Of a DNA stretch of 64,000 nt, positions 21,663-32,996 are shown piece after piece. The stretch is from contig OY743170.1 of NCBI GenBank assembly GCA_963555705.1, forward strand, positions 30,269,362 through 30,333,361, given 5' to 3'. The notes beneath the pieces were generated by a model, which saw nothing but the letters and a program-made list of their open reading frames with translations, was not told the DNA's origin and did not search any database. This DNA is from Ligustrum vulgare (taxonomy: Eukaryota; Streptophyta; Magnoliopsida; Lamiales; Oleaceae). Each line of letters starts with the position of its first letter. Position 1 is the first letter of the stretch. The position numbers and the translations under genes are program-made.

Positions 21663-23066
21663 TGATAAGTGTATTTTATACACTTAAGGATATGTCAAAA
21701 TGAGAATATATCATTGTGATTTATGAATTTATCCTACCTAAATTGTGTTTAATTGTTTTTATTTAAGATTTTAGTCAAAAAAGAGGAACAAGGAAGCAAT
21801 TGTGGGAAATAAAGGTCAAAAGTAGAAAAATTGAAGAGAAACAGAAGTTCTGAGGTCAAATGGATCAAATCAAAAGTCGGGGATACACTGTGCAAATAAA
21901 ATCAAGGAACTAACTTGGAAGGCAAGGAAAAGATGAAGAATCGTAGTAAAAAGTCTTAACACGCGATCGCCTTTCTTCTAAATAGCCATTACGTCTTAGG
22001 CAATTTTTTCATGCAGAAGCTGAAACGGGTCTGCCACGCGATCGCTGGCACCCCTACCACGTGATCGCGTGGGCGTCCGACTGAGCCTAAGTTGGGCTTT
22101 TGTGAGCGATTTTGAAAAATTTTTCTCGAGAATTTAACCTAAGCTATATATACAGCACCAGAGAATTCTTGTCAATTCAACATCAATTTTGAGGGAGATT
22201 CAAGCACGGAATGGCGGGGGAATTGAAGGGCTTAACACGGGAATTCAATTCTTGGTGCAAGACTTCTTTTTCTTGTCGTTAATCTCTTAAATTCCATCTT
22301 GTCTAATTCTGAATTTTATTGTTTTTGTTATTCATTCTTGATGTGTAACTAATCTTAACGTTGGGATGATCAATGTAGCCTAGTCAATGATTTCAATTCG
22401 ATATTCCTTGTTTTAACGCTTCGATGCATGTGTTGATTTATTATTGCTTTTAATGCAGGAATGAACTGGCCACTCTTTCATGATTTAATGTGTTATTTTT
22501 ATAATCCGAGAGGTGAGTTAATAACATAGATCTAGGTAATAAATCCGGTAATTGAACGAGAGATAGAGATATACTCTTGTGATTATTGCGATTGTGTGTG
22601 AATTCTTGTGTGTAATGCATCTAGGTAAGGAATATTCAGACCCGCTGTAGAGATACAAGGTTGACTTATTTAGATAGGATTGATTTAAATTCGAGAGAGG
22701 AATCTCAATTTGACTTAGTGAATTCGATCGAACACATATTTAGAAAATTAAATCTGGAATTGGAATTGAGTTAATTGGTTAGGTGAACTCGTGAATCCCA
22801 ACTACATTCAACCATATTTAAAAACAGTAGCAATCTTGAAATCTCGATCTAGTGCAAAGGTTTAATCTTTTAGTCATCGTTCATAATTTTAGTTTAAAAC
22901 AATCAAAATTCATTTATTGGTTCAAATAAGGATAAGAATTTACATATTTCAATAATTAGTAAGCAGTCTCTGAGGGGCGACAATCCGTACTTCTAGATCC
23001 ATTTTTACTACTCTTCACGACCTGTACACTTGCGGGATATCTCGTATCGTGAGATATTAGTGAACA
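21663..23066 (+). repeat. 5' LTR of element H (about 1.4 kb)
   Basis: It begins TGATAAGTGTATTTTATACAC, typical of Athila-group LTRs, and ends near TTAGTGAACA just before the primer site. A TATA box (TATATATA) is at 22145-22152. Palindromic GCGATCGC/CACGCGATCGCGTG-type motifs cluster at 21961-22072. The start could be 2 bp further left (TGTGATAAG). Confidence 0.8.
22145..22152 (+). promoter_or_regulatory. TATA box of the H LTR
   Basis: CTATATATACAG lies mid-LTR, followed after about 30 bp by a purine-rich start region, as expected for the U3/R boundary. Confidence 0.55.
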
Positions 23067-23070
23067 AGTT

Positions 23071-23090
23071 TTTGGCGTCTTTGTCGGGGA
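23071..23090 (+). other. Primer-binding site of element H (Asp-tRNA type, mutated)
   Basis: TTTGGCGTCTTTGTCGGGGA matches the Athila-type TGGCGCCGTTGCCGGGGA with three transitions, 5 bp after the LTR end. Confidence 0.75.
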
Positions 23091-23195
23091 CTGTTTTTAC
23101 TAATATCGATATCAATAAGTTCTTACTTTAATTTGGATTTTATTTTCCTTTAATTTAGTTTTTGTTTTGTTTTATTTTCGATTTTTTATTAATTC

Positions 23196-24774
23196 ATGTT
23201 AAGAAGAACTAAATCTTTTGAATTGCTTCCTTTTGATACAAAAATCGAACGTACTTTTCGAAAAAGGCGCAAACAACAGTTGGAAGCAGCTCAACACACA
23301 GATTTAGCAATGGCAGATAATAGAATTCAGCACAATCAAGATAATCTTCCAGCAAAAATTGTTGTTCAACAGCAGAATCAACCGAACAATGGGAGGCGTG
23401 CATTGAGAGATTATATGATTCCTCCAGTAGGAAACATTGGAACTTGCATAGTGCCGCCTGCTATCCCTGCTAATAACTTTGAGATCAAGACTTCTTTGAT
23501 CTCTTTGATCCAAAATTTTTCCGTATTCCACGAGCTGCCGTCTGAAGATCCACATGCACACCTACGGACTTTCCAAGAACTATGTGACATGTAGCGCATG
23601 AACGGAGTTCCGGATGATGCCGTGAAGCTGAAACTATTTTCCTTCTCGTTGGAAGACAAGGCAAAGGCATGGTTCTACACGCTACCCCTCCCCACAATTA
23701 TGACTTGGGAAGTAATGAGTCAAAAATTTGTTGATAAGTTCTTTCCACCTGGCCGAATGTCAAAGCTAAGGCGTGAAATTCTTTCATTTAATCAACATCC
23801 AGGGGAGTCCATTTTTGAGGCTTGGGAGAGATTCAACGAGCTGGTTCGACAATGTCCTACTCATGAAACAGATGATTGGATCCTAATTCAAACGTTCTAC
23901 AACAGGTTGACCAATGACAATAAGAAGCATACAGATTCAGAAGCAGGTGGATTTGTGATGTACTTGACCTATGTAGAGGCTTCAGAAATATTCGAGAAAA
24001 ATGGCGACGAATAGTTATCAGTGGTACTCAGATCGTACTGCACAGAAATCTGGTGGAATAGTTGTGGTCAATGAAATTACAGATATTAATGCTAAATTGG
24101 ATGCATTGACGAAGAAATTTGATAGCATGAATCAGCAGCCAGTGCTTGCAGCACAGACAACCATAGTTTGTGACTACTATTTTGAGAATCATGCATTATC
24201 AGAATGTCCTATGGCATATTAAGGTCAACCGGATAAGGAGCATGCAAATTTTGTCGGGAACAATCAGAGGCAACAAGGGGGTATGTACTCGCAGACGTAC
24301 AACCCTAAATGGAGGAAGCATCCAAACTTTTCATGGGCTAACAATCAAAATGTCCAATGACCGCCAGGGTTTCAACAGCAACAACCGGTGGAGAAGACCT
24401 CCTCTAAAGAATTGATACTCCAGCTACTGCAGAGTTATCAAGCTGACATTAAGGAAATAAAAATTCAATTGGGACAGTTGGCAAATGACAGATCGGAAAG
24501 ACAACAAGGTAAATTACCTAGTAATACTGAAACAAATCCGAGAGAGCAAGTACAATCCATAACAACCAGAAGTGGGGTCCAGTTACCAAAAATCAATGTG
24601 AAAAGAACGGATAAATTAGAAATTGTTACAGAAGCAGTTGAAGAGAAAGAAGATGATCACATGAAGAAAGAAAATCCACCAGAAAATTCCGACAGGTCAG
24701 ATGATCAAGTGAAGAAGGCTCCGACCCCAGTTAAAGCCTACGTACCTCCCATCCCATATCCATAGAGGCTGAGG
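23196..24774 (+). pseudogene. gag of Athila-like element H
   Basis: It opens MLRRTKSFELLPFDTKIERTFRKRRK. The capsid-like part includes LISLIQNFSVFHELPSEDPHAHLRTFQELCD and AKAWFYTLPLPTIMTWEVMSQKFVDKFFPPGRMSKLRREI (23598-23770 and on). A TAG at 23592-23594 interrupts the frame and a frameshift near 24010 moves it. The knuckle region reads CDYYFENHALSEC (about 24170-24208), with Tyr for the second Cys. The C-terminal part (24388-24765) holds a coiled-coil-like LLQSYQADIKEIKIQLGQLAND segment, then ITTRSGVQLP, the usual Athila gag end. Confidence 0.85.
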
Positions 24775-25610
24775 AAGCATAAGCTAGACCATCAGTTTGC
24801 CAAATTCATAGAGAAGATAAAGCAGCTGTACATCAACATTCCCTTTGCAGAGGCGTTGACCCAAATGCCGAGCTATGCCAAATTCATGAAAGAAACCCTC
24901 ACTAATAAAAGGAAGCTGGATGAGCATGAGACAGTGATGCTCACCGAAGAATGCAATGCAATAATTCAGAAGAAATTGCCTCCCAAACTGAAGGATCCAG
25001 GGAGTTTTACAATCCCTTGCACTATTGGTTCTATAGACTTTGAATCTGCTTTATGTGATTTAGGCGCTAGCATTAATCTAATGCCTCTATCTTTTTTCAG
25101 GAAGCTCGAGATTGGAGAAGCAAAACCAACCACCATTTCCTTGTAATTAGCAGATCGTTCGATAAAATACCCTTGGGGGTTGCTTGAAGACGTGTTGATA
25201 AGAGTGGGTAAATTCATTTACCCTGCAGACTTTGTTATACTGGATATGGAGGAAGATAAGACGATCCCGCTCATTTTGGGATGACCATTCTTGAGAACTG
25301 GAAAAGCATTGATAGATGTTCATGAAGGAACACTGGTGCTTCGAGTGGATGAGGAGAAGATCACCTTCAACATTTTTAAGTCAATGAAGTATCCCTCATC
25401 ATAGGATACTTGTTTCAAGGTGGATCTTGTGCAAGAAGCAGTACAGGGTGTATATGATGAGGAGCATCCTAACTATCCGTTGGAGGCATGCATTGTTCAG
25501 TCAGAATCTATAAACTAGAAAAAAGAAGAAGTGGCAAGGATGGCCAATGAATTGGAAGCATCACCAAGGTTCACGCTAAGAGCAGGTCGCTATTTTGAGT
25601 CATTGGGTGA
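24775..25610 (+). pseudogene. Aspartic protease of element H
   Basis: FTIPCTIGSIDFESALCDLGASINLMPLSFFRKL (24990-25110) contains the plant gypsy DLGAS active site, intact. After a TAA at 25144 the frame continues [23 protein letters not shown] and [16 protein letters not shown], with more stops at about 25282 and 25402. Gag-Pol processing would have been its role. Confidence 0.83.
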
Positions 25611-27120
25611 AAATTAGCAGAAATCTCGACCATCGTGTGAAATTCCTCCCACTTTGGAATTGAAACCTTTACCAGCACACCTGGGATATGCATTTTTGGG
25701 GGAGTCATCAACACTGTCAATTATCATTTCAAGCCACTTGACAGCTTTAGAAGAAGAACGGTTGCTGCGGGTGGTGAAGGAACATAAAACTGCAATTGGA
25801 TGGACTATTGCCGACATCAAGGGTATTAGTCCAACTATTTGCATGCATAAGATTTTGATGGAAGATGATTCCAAGCCATCAGTGGAGGGACAGCGCAGAC
25901 TAAATCCGACTTTGAAAGAAGTGGTGAGAAAAGAGATTTTAAAACTACTTGATGCAGGTATCATATATCCTATTTCAGATTGTGCTTGGGTAAGTCCAGT
26001 ACATGTAGTGCCAAAGAAGGGGGGCATGACAGTGATTGCTAATGAAAACAATGAGTTGATCCCTCCAAGGACAGTGACCGGGTGGAGAGTGTGTATTGAT
26101 TACAGGAAACAGAATGCTGCAACCAGAAAAGATCATTTTCCATTACCGTTCATCGATCAGATGTTGGAGAAGCTAGCAAGTCATTCACACTATTGCTTTC
26201 TGGATGGATATTCGGGCTACAATCAGATTGCCATTGCTCTGGCTGACTAGGAGAAAACTGTGTTTACCTGTCCCTACAGTACATTTACTTTCAGAAGAAT
26301 GTCGTTTGGACTGTGTAACGCTCTAGCAACCTTTCAGAGATGCATGATGGCAATATTTTTCGATATGGTGGAGCGCTTTATTGAAGTCTTTATGGATGAT
26401 TTCTCAGTCTTTGGATCCTCGTTTGATGAGTGTCTACACCCCCTCTCCCTAGTGCTTAAAAGATGTACAGAAACAAATTTGGTGTTAAATTGGGAGAAGT
26501 GTCATTTTATGGTGCACGAGGGGATTGTGCTAGGTCAAAGGATTTCAGAAAAAGGAATTGAAGTGGACAGGGCTAAAATTCAAGTAATTGAAAAACTACC
26601 ACCACCTAGCTCAGTTAAAGAAGTAAGAAGCTTCTTAGGTCATGCTGGATTTTACAGGAGGTTTATAAAAGACTTTTCCAAAATCCCTAATCCCCTGTGT
26701 AATTTACTGGAAGAAGACGTTGTTTTCAATTTTTTTGAAGATTGTTTATCATCCTTTAATACACTCAAAGAAAAATTAACTACTGCACCAATCATCGTAG
26801 CACCAGACTGGAGTTTGCCTTTTGAGCTCATGTGTGACGTGAGTAACTACGCTGTGGGGGCAGCATTCGGGCAGAGAAAGGATAAAATTTTCCATGTAAT
26901 TTATTATGCCAGCAGAACATTGACTGATGCGCAGATAAATTATGCCACAACTGAGAAAGAGCTGTTGGCAGTGGTATTTTCCTTCGAAAAATTCAGGTCT
27001 TATCTCATAGGATCAAAAGTGGTGGTTTACACTGATCACTTTGCGTTGAAGTATTTATTCGGGATAAAAAGGGTACAGAAAATCAGATTGCAGATCATTT
27101 ATCCAGATTGGAGCAAGTAG
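25611..27120 (+). pseudogene. Reverse transcriptase and RNase H of element H
   Basis: RT blocks are LKPLPAHLGYAFLG, GWTIADIKGISPTICMHKI, GWRVCIDYRKQNAATRKDHFPLPFIDQMLEKL, FLDGYSGYNQI (25654-26250) and, after a single in-frame TAG (26248-26250), FMDDFSVFGSSFDECL with the catalytic MDD. RNase H follows in the same frame: YYASRTLTDAQINYATTEKELLAVVFSFEKFRSYL and YTDHFALKYLF. A frameshift near 27080 ends the long reading. Apart from the stop and the shift the domain is well kept. Confidence 0.9.
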
Positions 27121-28499
27121 ATTAGGAGAGTCTTGAGGATATAAAAGAAGTATTTCCAGATGAACAGTTGATGCTTTTAGCCCACATGATGTAGATAGAG
27201 AAGGATAAGGGGCCCTGGTCTGCAGATTATGTAAATTACTTGGTCAGCAACGTTTTGCCACCTAATTTTACATATCAGCAAAAGAAGAAATTTTTCCACG
27301 ATCTGAAATTCTTCTATTGGCAAGACCCATTTTTGTATAGAAGGGGACCAGATCAAATAATCGGACGGTGTATTTCGGATGAGGAGATTATTCCTGTTCT
27401 ACAGAGATGCAATTCATCTCCATATGGTGGACACATGGGAGCTACTAAAATAGTAGCTAAAGTTTTGCAATGTGGGTTTTATTGGCCAACTGTGTTTAAG
27501 GATGCCTTCTGTTTTGTCAAAGCATGTGACAGGTGCCAACGAACTGGAAATATATCATTAAAGCATGAGATGCCACTTAACAGTGTTCTGGAGGTTGAAG
27601 TATTTGATGTATGGGGAATCGACTTCATGGGTCCGTTCCCACCTTCATACAACAACAGATACATACTGGTGGCAGTTGATTATGTATCAAAGTGGGTGGA
27701 GGCAAAAGCATGTCTAACAAATGATGCCCGAATTGTGGTTGATTTTATCCGAAAGTATATTTTTACTCGGTTTGGAGCACCAAGAGCAATCATCAGTGAT
27801 GGTGGGACTCATTTTAACAACAAGTTATTCAAAGAAGTTCTGGCCAAGTATGGAACTCATCATCGCATGGGAACAGCCTATCACCCGCAGACTAGTGGGC
27901 AGGTGGAAACATCAAACAGGCAGTTGAAAAGGATTTTGAAAACAACAGTGAAGTCATCTCGTAAATATTGGGCTAATAAGTTGGATGATGCTTCGTGGGC
28001 ATATAGGATAGCTTTTAACCCATCGGGATGTCACCATTTCATTTGGTATATGGAAAAGCGTGTCATTTGCCTTTTGAGTTTGAACACAAGGCGTATTGAG
28101 CTTTAAAACAGCTAAATCTTGATATGGACTCAGCCAAAGATCAGCGATTTTTGCAACTTCATGCATTGGATGAGTTTCGCTTAGGAGCTTATGAGAATGC
28201 ATCAATTTATAAGGATCGGAATAAGAAATGGCATGATTGTCATATTCACAAGAGAGAATTTCAATTTGGAGATCAGGTGCTCTTGTACAACTCAAACTTG
28301 AAGCTCTTTCCGGGAAAATTGAGGTCGAGATGGTCTGGTCCATTCAAAATAGCACAAGTGTTTCCATATGGCACCTTTGAGCTTCATCATCCAACAAAAA
28401 GTCATTTTAAAGTCAATGGGCAGAGGATCAAGCATTACTTTGAGGTTGATTTTGAAAAGGAGAAGCCATACGTTGACATCGCCATTCCAGAGTGAACAA
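27121..28499 (+). pseudogene. Integrase of element H
   Basis: The zinc-binding segment includes HMGATKIVAKVLQCGFYW and CDRCQRTGNIS. Core motifs are WGIDFMGPFPPSYNNRYILVAVDYVSKW (first Asp), ISDGGTHFNNKLF (second Asp) and HPQTSGQVETSNRQLKRIL (Glu). The frame at 27240-28106 shifts near 28040, and the C-terminal part continues at 28124-28495 (KDRNKKWHDCHI, FGDQVLLYNSNLKLFPGKLRSRWSGPFKI). This C-terminus, without a chromodomain, is typical of Athila. Confidence 0.9.
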
Positions 28500-28970
28500 C
28501 GCAGAAAGTCGGTCTAGAGACTATAAACGGAGCGCTTGTTGGGAGGTAACCCAATTTTTCTTCTCTTTCATTTATTATGTTTTATTTTTACCTTAGTTTA
28601 GCATTTTCATGATTTTTATCATTAGTGCTTTCATGACCATTGCATTAGTTAGTTTTTAGGTGCATTAGTGCTCGTTAAAACGTTTTTGTGAAACTTTCAT
28701 TCTTCTCAGTCATTCTTCGCATGATTAGGCATTTTAGGCACATTATAGGATTTTTATGACATTTGAGTACTTAGGCTTTAATTGTCATTCCCGAGCCCCT
28801 CACTAGTCGAAAAAAATAAAAAATTCATAGGTCAATTCACGATCGCTACTCAGCTATTGGCGTGATCGCGACATGCTGTCAATTTTTCAACAGAGTTTTT
28901 TTGCATATACCACGCGATCGCTAGCAGGATTACCACGCGATTGTGTGGGTGAACTGGGCGCGAGAATTCA
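28500..28970 (+). other. Post-pol spacer of element H
   Basis: Non-coding and T-rich, with GTTGGGAGGTAACCCAATTT after the integrase stop, as seen downstream of pol in Athila elements. GCGATCGC-like palindromes recur at 28839-28951 and match the LTR motif cluster of H. Element E interrupts at ATTCA (28966-28970). Confidence 0.6.
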
Positions 28971-29889
28971 TGATGTGATCCGATATGGGAATCACCAAGA
29001 ACAGGCTGAATTAAACGCCGAAAAGCTCTAAAATCCAATTAGTAGACAATAACAATGCAACCCCGACCTCACGACGCAAGAACTATGGGTATATTAAACC
29101 TAAAACTCGTTACGATGCGGAGATAAGAACCACAAAGGGGGTACGCCACAAAGGTTGTCAAATCCTTTGATAAGTTCAAATTTGTTCAACGAGAACAAGA
29201 AGAAAATTAAGGGAATATCTCACCTTCAATATCATTAATATCAAGAATAAAAGTTGTTGTTTACAATGCTGAATAAAGCCATATAAATAGGCTAACAAAA
29301 TAAAGCAACTAAAAATAAACTAGAATTCAACTAAAACTAAAACGCCTAACATTATCCTAAATTTTGGTGCCTAAGTTACGGCCGTAACTTTTAAGTTTAC
29401 GGCCGTAAGTGACTTACGGTCTAAAAATCAAAACATATGTTACGGCCGTGACAATGTCTTTTACGGCCGTAAGCGACTCTCTGAATAAAAATAAATAAAA
29501 ACTACTAAATTTATTTACGGCCGTGAGGATTTTTATTACGGCCGTAAGTCCTCTTCTGCATAATTTTGTGTTGATGATGTTACGGCCGTGAGATCATAGT
29601 TTACGGTCGTGAATCTGTTACGGCCATAATTTTTGGGCGTTACGACCGTGAATCAGTTGCTGCCCAATTTTCTTGTTGTTCCTTGATCCAAATGCATTGT
29701 AATAACTTTGGCTCCTCTTCCACTTTGTTATGCAACGTAAATGAGGTCTTTGCACTCGAGCACTCATCCATTCATGCTTGCATGAATCCTTGCATTGCCT
29801 GCTTGATTCTTTTGGCTCTTTGCCTCGTTATTGGTCCTACGGGCACGTGCAATGAGTCAACGCTCTTCGAGCCACTCCGGAACTCATCA
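28971..29889 (-). repeat. 3' LTR of element E (919 bp)
   Basis: Inverted TGATG/CATCA termini. The adjoining polypurine tract reads as TCCCCTCCCTG on the plus strand. About a dozen (T)TACGGCCGT(A/G)A motifs lie at 29376-29652. A TATA-like CCATATAAATAGG (29279-29291) follows them in the element's sense. The coding end of pol occupies 29889-29772. Confidence 0.9.
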
Positions 29890-30802
29890 TCCCCTCCCTG
29901 TTGAAAATGATTCATCCTCGAATCATCTCCTGCATCAAACAGAGAAATATTAGCAACATTAAAAGAAGCAGACACATTATACTCACCTGGAAGATCGAGC
30001 TTATATACATTCTCATTTATCTTTTCAAGGATCTGAAAAGGTCCATCCTCTCTTGGCTGCAACTTGGACTTTCTTTGAGTTGGGAATCGCTCCTTTCGCA
30101 AGTGCACCCACACCCAATCACCCGCTCCAACGTCACTTGCCTCCTACCTTTGTTGGCATGAGTCGCATAACGCTCATTTTTATTTTCAATTTGCTCTTTC
30201 ACCTTCTCATGAAGTTCTTTCACAAGCTTAGCCTTTTTCGTCCCGTCCAAACTGCTCCTTTCATCTACAGGTAAAGGATTCAAATCAAGAGGAGTTAGCG
30301 GGCTGAAACCATAAACAACTTCAAAAGGTGAACATGAAGTAGTAGAATGCACAGCTCGATTATAAGCAAATTCCACAAATGGCAAACATTCCTCCCAACT
30401 TTTTAAATTCTTATTTATTATAGTGCGCAAAAGTTGGATTAATGTCCTATTAACTACCTCCATTTGACCATCAATTTGCGGGTGACATGTAGTAGAAAAT
30501 AACAATTTAGTACCCATCTTCCCCCACAAGACTTTCCAAAAGTACCTTAGGAACTTAACACCCCTATCAAACACAATACTATTAGGTACCCCATGGAGTC
30601 TTACAACTTCCCTAAAGAATAAGTCAGCTATGTTTGTTGCGTCATCAGTTTTATTACAAGGAATAAAATGCGTCATTTTGCTAAATCTGTCTACCACCAC
30701 AAATATCGAGTCTCTACCCTTTTTTGTCCTAGGCAAGCCTGACAAAAAATCCATAGATATATCTACCCAAAGTTCATTAGGTACGGGCAAAGGTGTATAC
30801 AA
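29772..30802 (-). pseudogene. Integrase core and C-terminus of element E
   Basis: From 30802: [18 protein letters not shown] (first Asp), [27 protein letters not shown] (second Asp) and [23 protein letters not shown] (Glu). [17 protein letters not shown] follows. A frameshift near 30110 leads to the C-terminal part [50 protein letters not shown] region (30113-29772, cited only by its ends: VHLRKERFP...SFNVANISLF). It ends GPITRQRAKRIKQAMQGFMQA inside the 3' LTR. No chromodomain follows, as in CRM elements. Confidence 0.88.
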
Positions 30803-31370
30803 ACCTTGTGGTAAGACCCTAGACTTAGATTTTTTACAAGTTACCTTTCACAAATATGGTGAACATCCCTTTTCATTTTAGGCACATAAAAGTGCTGTTG
30901 TAAAGTCTCTAACGTCTTAATAACACCAAAGTGTCCCATTAACCCCCCACCATGAGGCTCACGCACTAGCAATTCACGCATAGAACAATTAGGCACACAA
31001 AGTTTATCAATTACACCCTTTTCACATGAAGCATAAATGGTAGAAAAATCAGGGTCATTAGCATACATACCTCTTATATATTCAAACCCAAGTAACTTCG
31101 CATTTAAAGAGTTTGGAAGTACGTACCTGCGAGAAAGGGCATTGCTACCACATTTTCCTTACCTTGTTTATAGCGAATGACATATGGAAAAGTCTCAATG
31201 AATTCCATCCAACGGGCGTGTCTTTTGTTTAGCTTACCTTGTCCCTTGAGGTGTTTCAGTGACTCGTGGTCAGTGTGTATGACGAATTCCTTTGGCCACA
31301 AATAGTGCTGCCATGTCTCCAAGGCACGAACAAGAGCATAAAGCTCCTTGTCGTAGGTAGGATAATTCAA
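30803..31370 (-). pseudogene. RNase H end and integrase zinc domain of element E
   Basis: 31370-31104 reads [49 protein letters not shown] and [18 protein letters not shown], the C-terminal RNase H. 31068-30841 reads LCVPNCSMRELLVREPHGGGLMGHFGVIKTLETL and [18 protein letters not shown], the HHCC domain, followed by a stop near 30840. Two small frame changes (about 31368 and 31090) separate the parts from the main pol frame. Confidence 0.85.
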
Positions 31371-32995
31371 AACTCCCCACTCAGCTTTTCACTGAAAAAT
31401 GCAATCAGCCTTTTTTCCTGCATAAGAACGGCTCCAATACCTATTCCTGATGCATCACATTCAATCTCAAAGGTTTGGTTAAAGTTAGGTAAAGCTAAAA
31501 CCGGTGCAGAACATAACCTATCCTTAAGTACTTTAAAAGCATTTTCTCTTGCTTCCCGCCAATGGAATCCTACACTTTTCTTGACTATTTCTGTGAGTGG
31601 TGCTGCAAGTGTGCTAAAATCTTTAACAAACCTTCTATAAAACCCAGCCAACCCATGGAAGCTCCTAACCTCGGTAATACTTTTGGGAGTTGGCCATTCT
31701 TTAATAGCACGAATTTTCTTCTCATCTACCTCAACACCATTAGCACTAACAACGAACCCAAGAAAAATTATTTTTTCCATGCAAAAAGTACACTTTTTAA
31801 AATTAGCATATAGTTTTTCAGTTTTTAAAACTTCCAAAACAGATCTTAAATGCTCAATGTGATCACCTAAGTTCTTACTATATACCAAAATGTCATCAAA
31901 GTATAACACAACAAATTTACCAATGTAAGCATGTAAAACATGGTTCATTAGTCTCATAAAAGTGCTAGGTGCCTTTGAGAGGCCGAATGGCATAACCATC
32001 CATTCATATAAACCATATTTGGTTTTGAAGGCGGTTTTCCATTCATCACCTTCTTTCATTCGAATTTGGTGATAACCACTCTTAAGGTCTATTTTGCTAA
32101 ATATACAAGCACCATATAGTTCATCAAGCATGTCATCAAGTCTAGGTACGGGATGGTGATACTTTACCGTAATATTGTTGACTGCTCTACAATCCACGCA
32201 CATCCTCCAAGTCCTATCTTTTTTTGGCACCAACAAAACTGGTACTACACATCGGCTCATGCTTTCCCTAACATAGCCCTTTTTCAACAGCTCTTCAACC
32301 TGCTTTTGTAGCTCTTTGGTCTCTTCGGGATTACTCCTATAAGCTGGCCTGTTTGGAATGACTGCTCCCGGCACGAAGTCAATCTGGTGTTCAATCCCTC
32401 GAATTGGCGGCAGCCCACTAGAAATCTCCTCGGGAAATAAATCTGCAAATTCCTGCAAAAGAGACACAGCTAAACTGGGGAGGCAGTGATTAGCTTCATC
32501 AAGTACAAGGAGAGATTCCTTATACATGAGTAAAATCACTGGTTTATTTGTAGAAATAGCTTTGGTGATATCACTATGTTTTGCGTAGAAGCTCACCTTT
32601 GTTTTCTCTATTTTATTTTTGCTGGCATTCTTCACACCCTCTCCTTTTTCTGGGATTGTGGTCCCAACTCTCGGTTTTTCACACAACTCTCCTTTTTCCA
32701 TGATCGTGGTCCCGACCCTCTTCTGTTCACTCAACTCTCCTTTTTCCGGGATCGCGGTCCGGACCCTCTTTCTCTCTTCCTCACTATTTAATTTCAGTTG
32801 GTCTTCATAGACCTGTTGAGGTGACAAAGGCATTAGTTTGATATTTTTCCCATCCTTAGTGAAGGTATACCTATTTTTAAAACCATCATGAATAACCTTC
32901 CTATCGAATTTCCATGGCCTGCCCAACAAGATGTGCCCCGCATGCATTGGTACCACATCACAAACCACGCTATCTTCATACTTCCCAATCGCCAA
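31367..32995 (-). CDS. Pol segment of element E: protease C-terminus, linker, reverse transcriptase, RNase H
   Basis: The 542-codon frame starts in the protease end ([25 protein letters not shown], residues 4-28). It passes through a linker with three repeats of about 18 residues built on '[11 protein letters not shown]' (77-120) and enters [23 protein letters not shown] (200-220), [28 protein letters not shown], and YFDDILVY (365-372) with both catalytic Asp. RNase H begins at about residue 465 ([18 protein letters not shown]). Reverse transcription of element RNA is the role. It is open and looks enzymatically intact, but the frame is cut off from gag because the protease N-terminal half is deleted at 32996. 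Confidence 0.9.
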   Translation of the reverse strand: MAIGKYEDSVVCDVVPMHAGHILLGRPWKFDRKVIHDGFKNRYTFTKDGKNIKLMPLSPQQVYEDQLKLNSEEERKRVRTAIPEKGELSEQKRVGTTIMEKGELCEKPRVGTTIPEKGEGVKNASKNKIEKTKVSFYAKHSDITKAISTNKPVILLMYKESLLVLDEANHCLPSLAVSLLQEFADLFPEEISSGLPPIRGIEHQIDFVPGAVIPNRPAYRSNPEETKELQKQVEELLKKGYVRESMSRCVVPVLLVPKKDRTWRMCVDCRAVNNITVKYHHPVPRLDDMLDELYGACIFSKIDLKSGYHQIRMKEGDEWKTAFKTKYGLYEWMVMPFGLSKAPSTFMRLMNHVLHAYIGKFVVLYFDDILVYSKNLGDHIEHLRSVLEVLKTEKLYANFKKCTFCMEKIIFLGFVVSANGVEVDEKKIRAIKEWPTPKSITEVRSFHGLAGFYRRFVKDFSTLAAPLTEIVKKSVGFHWREARENAFKVLKDRLCSAPVLALPNFNQTFEIECDASGIGIGAVLMQEKRLIAFFSEKLSGEF

Positions 32996-32996
32996 A

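Noticed and set aside
28124..28343. 129-aa minus-strand ORF opposite the H integrase end
   Set aside because: The plus-strand integrase C-terminus accounts for it.
32576..32810. Plus-strand ORFs opposite the protease-RT linker of E
   Set aside because: Shadows of the linker minisatellite on the minus strand.
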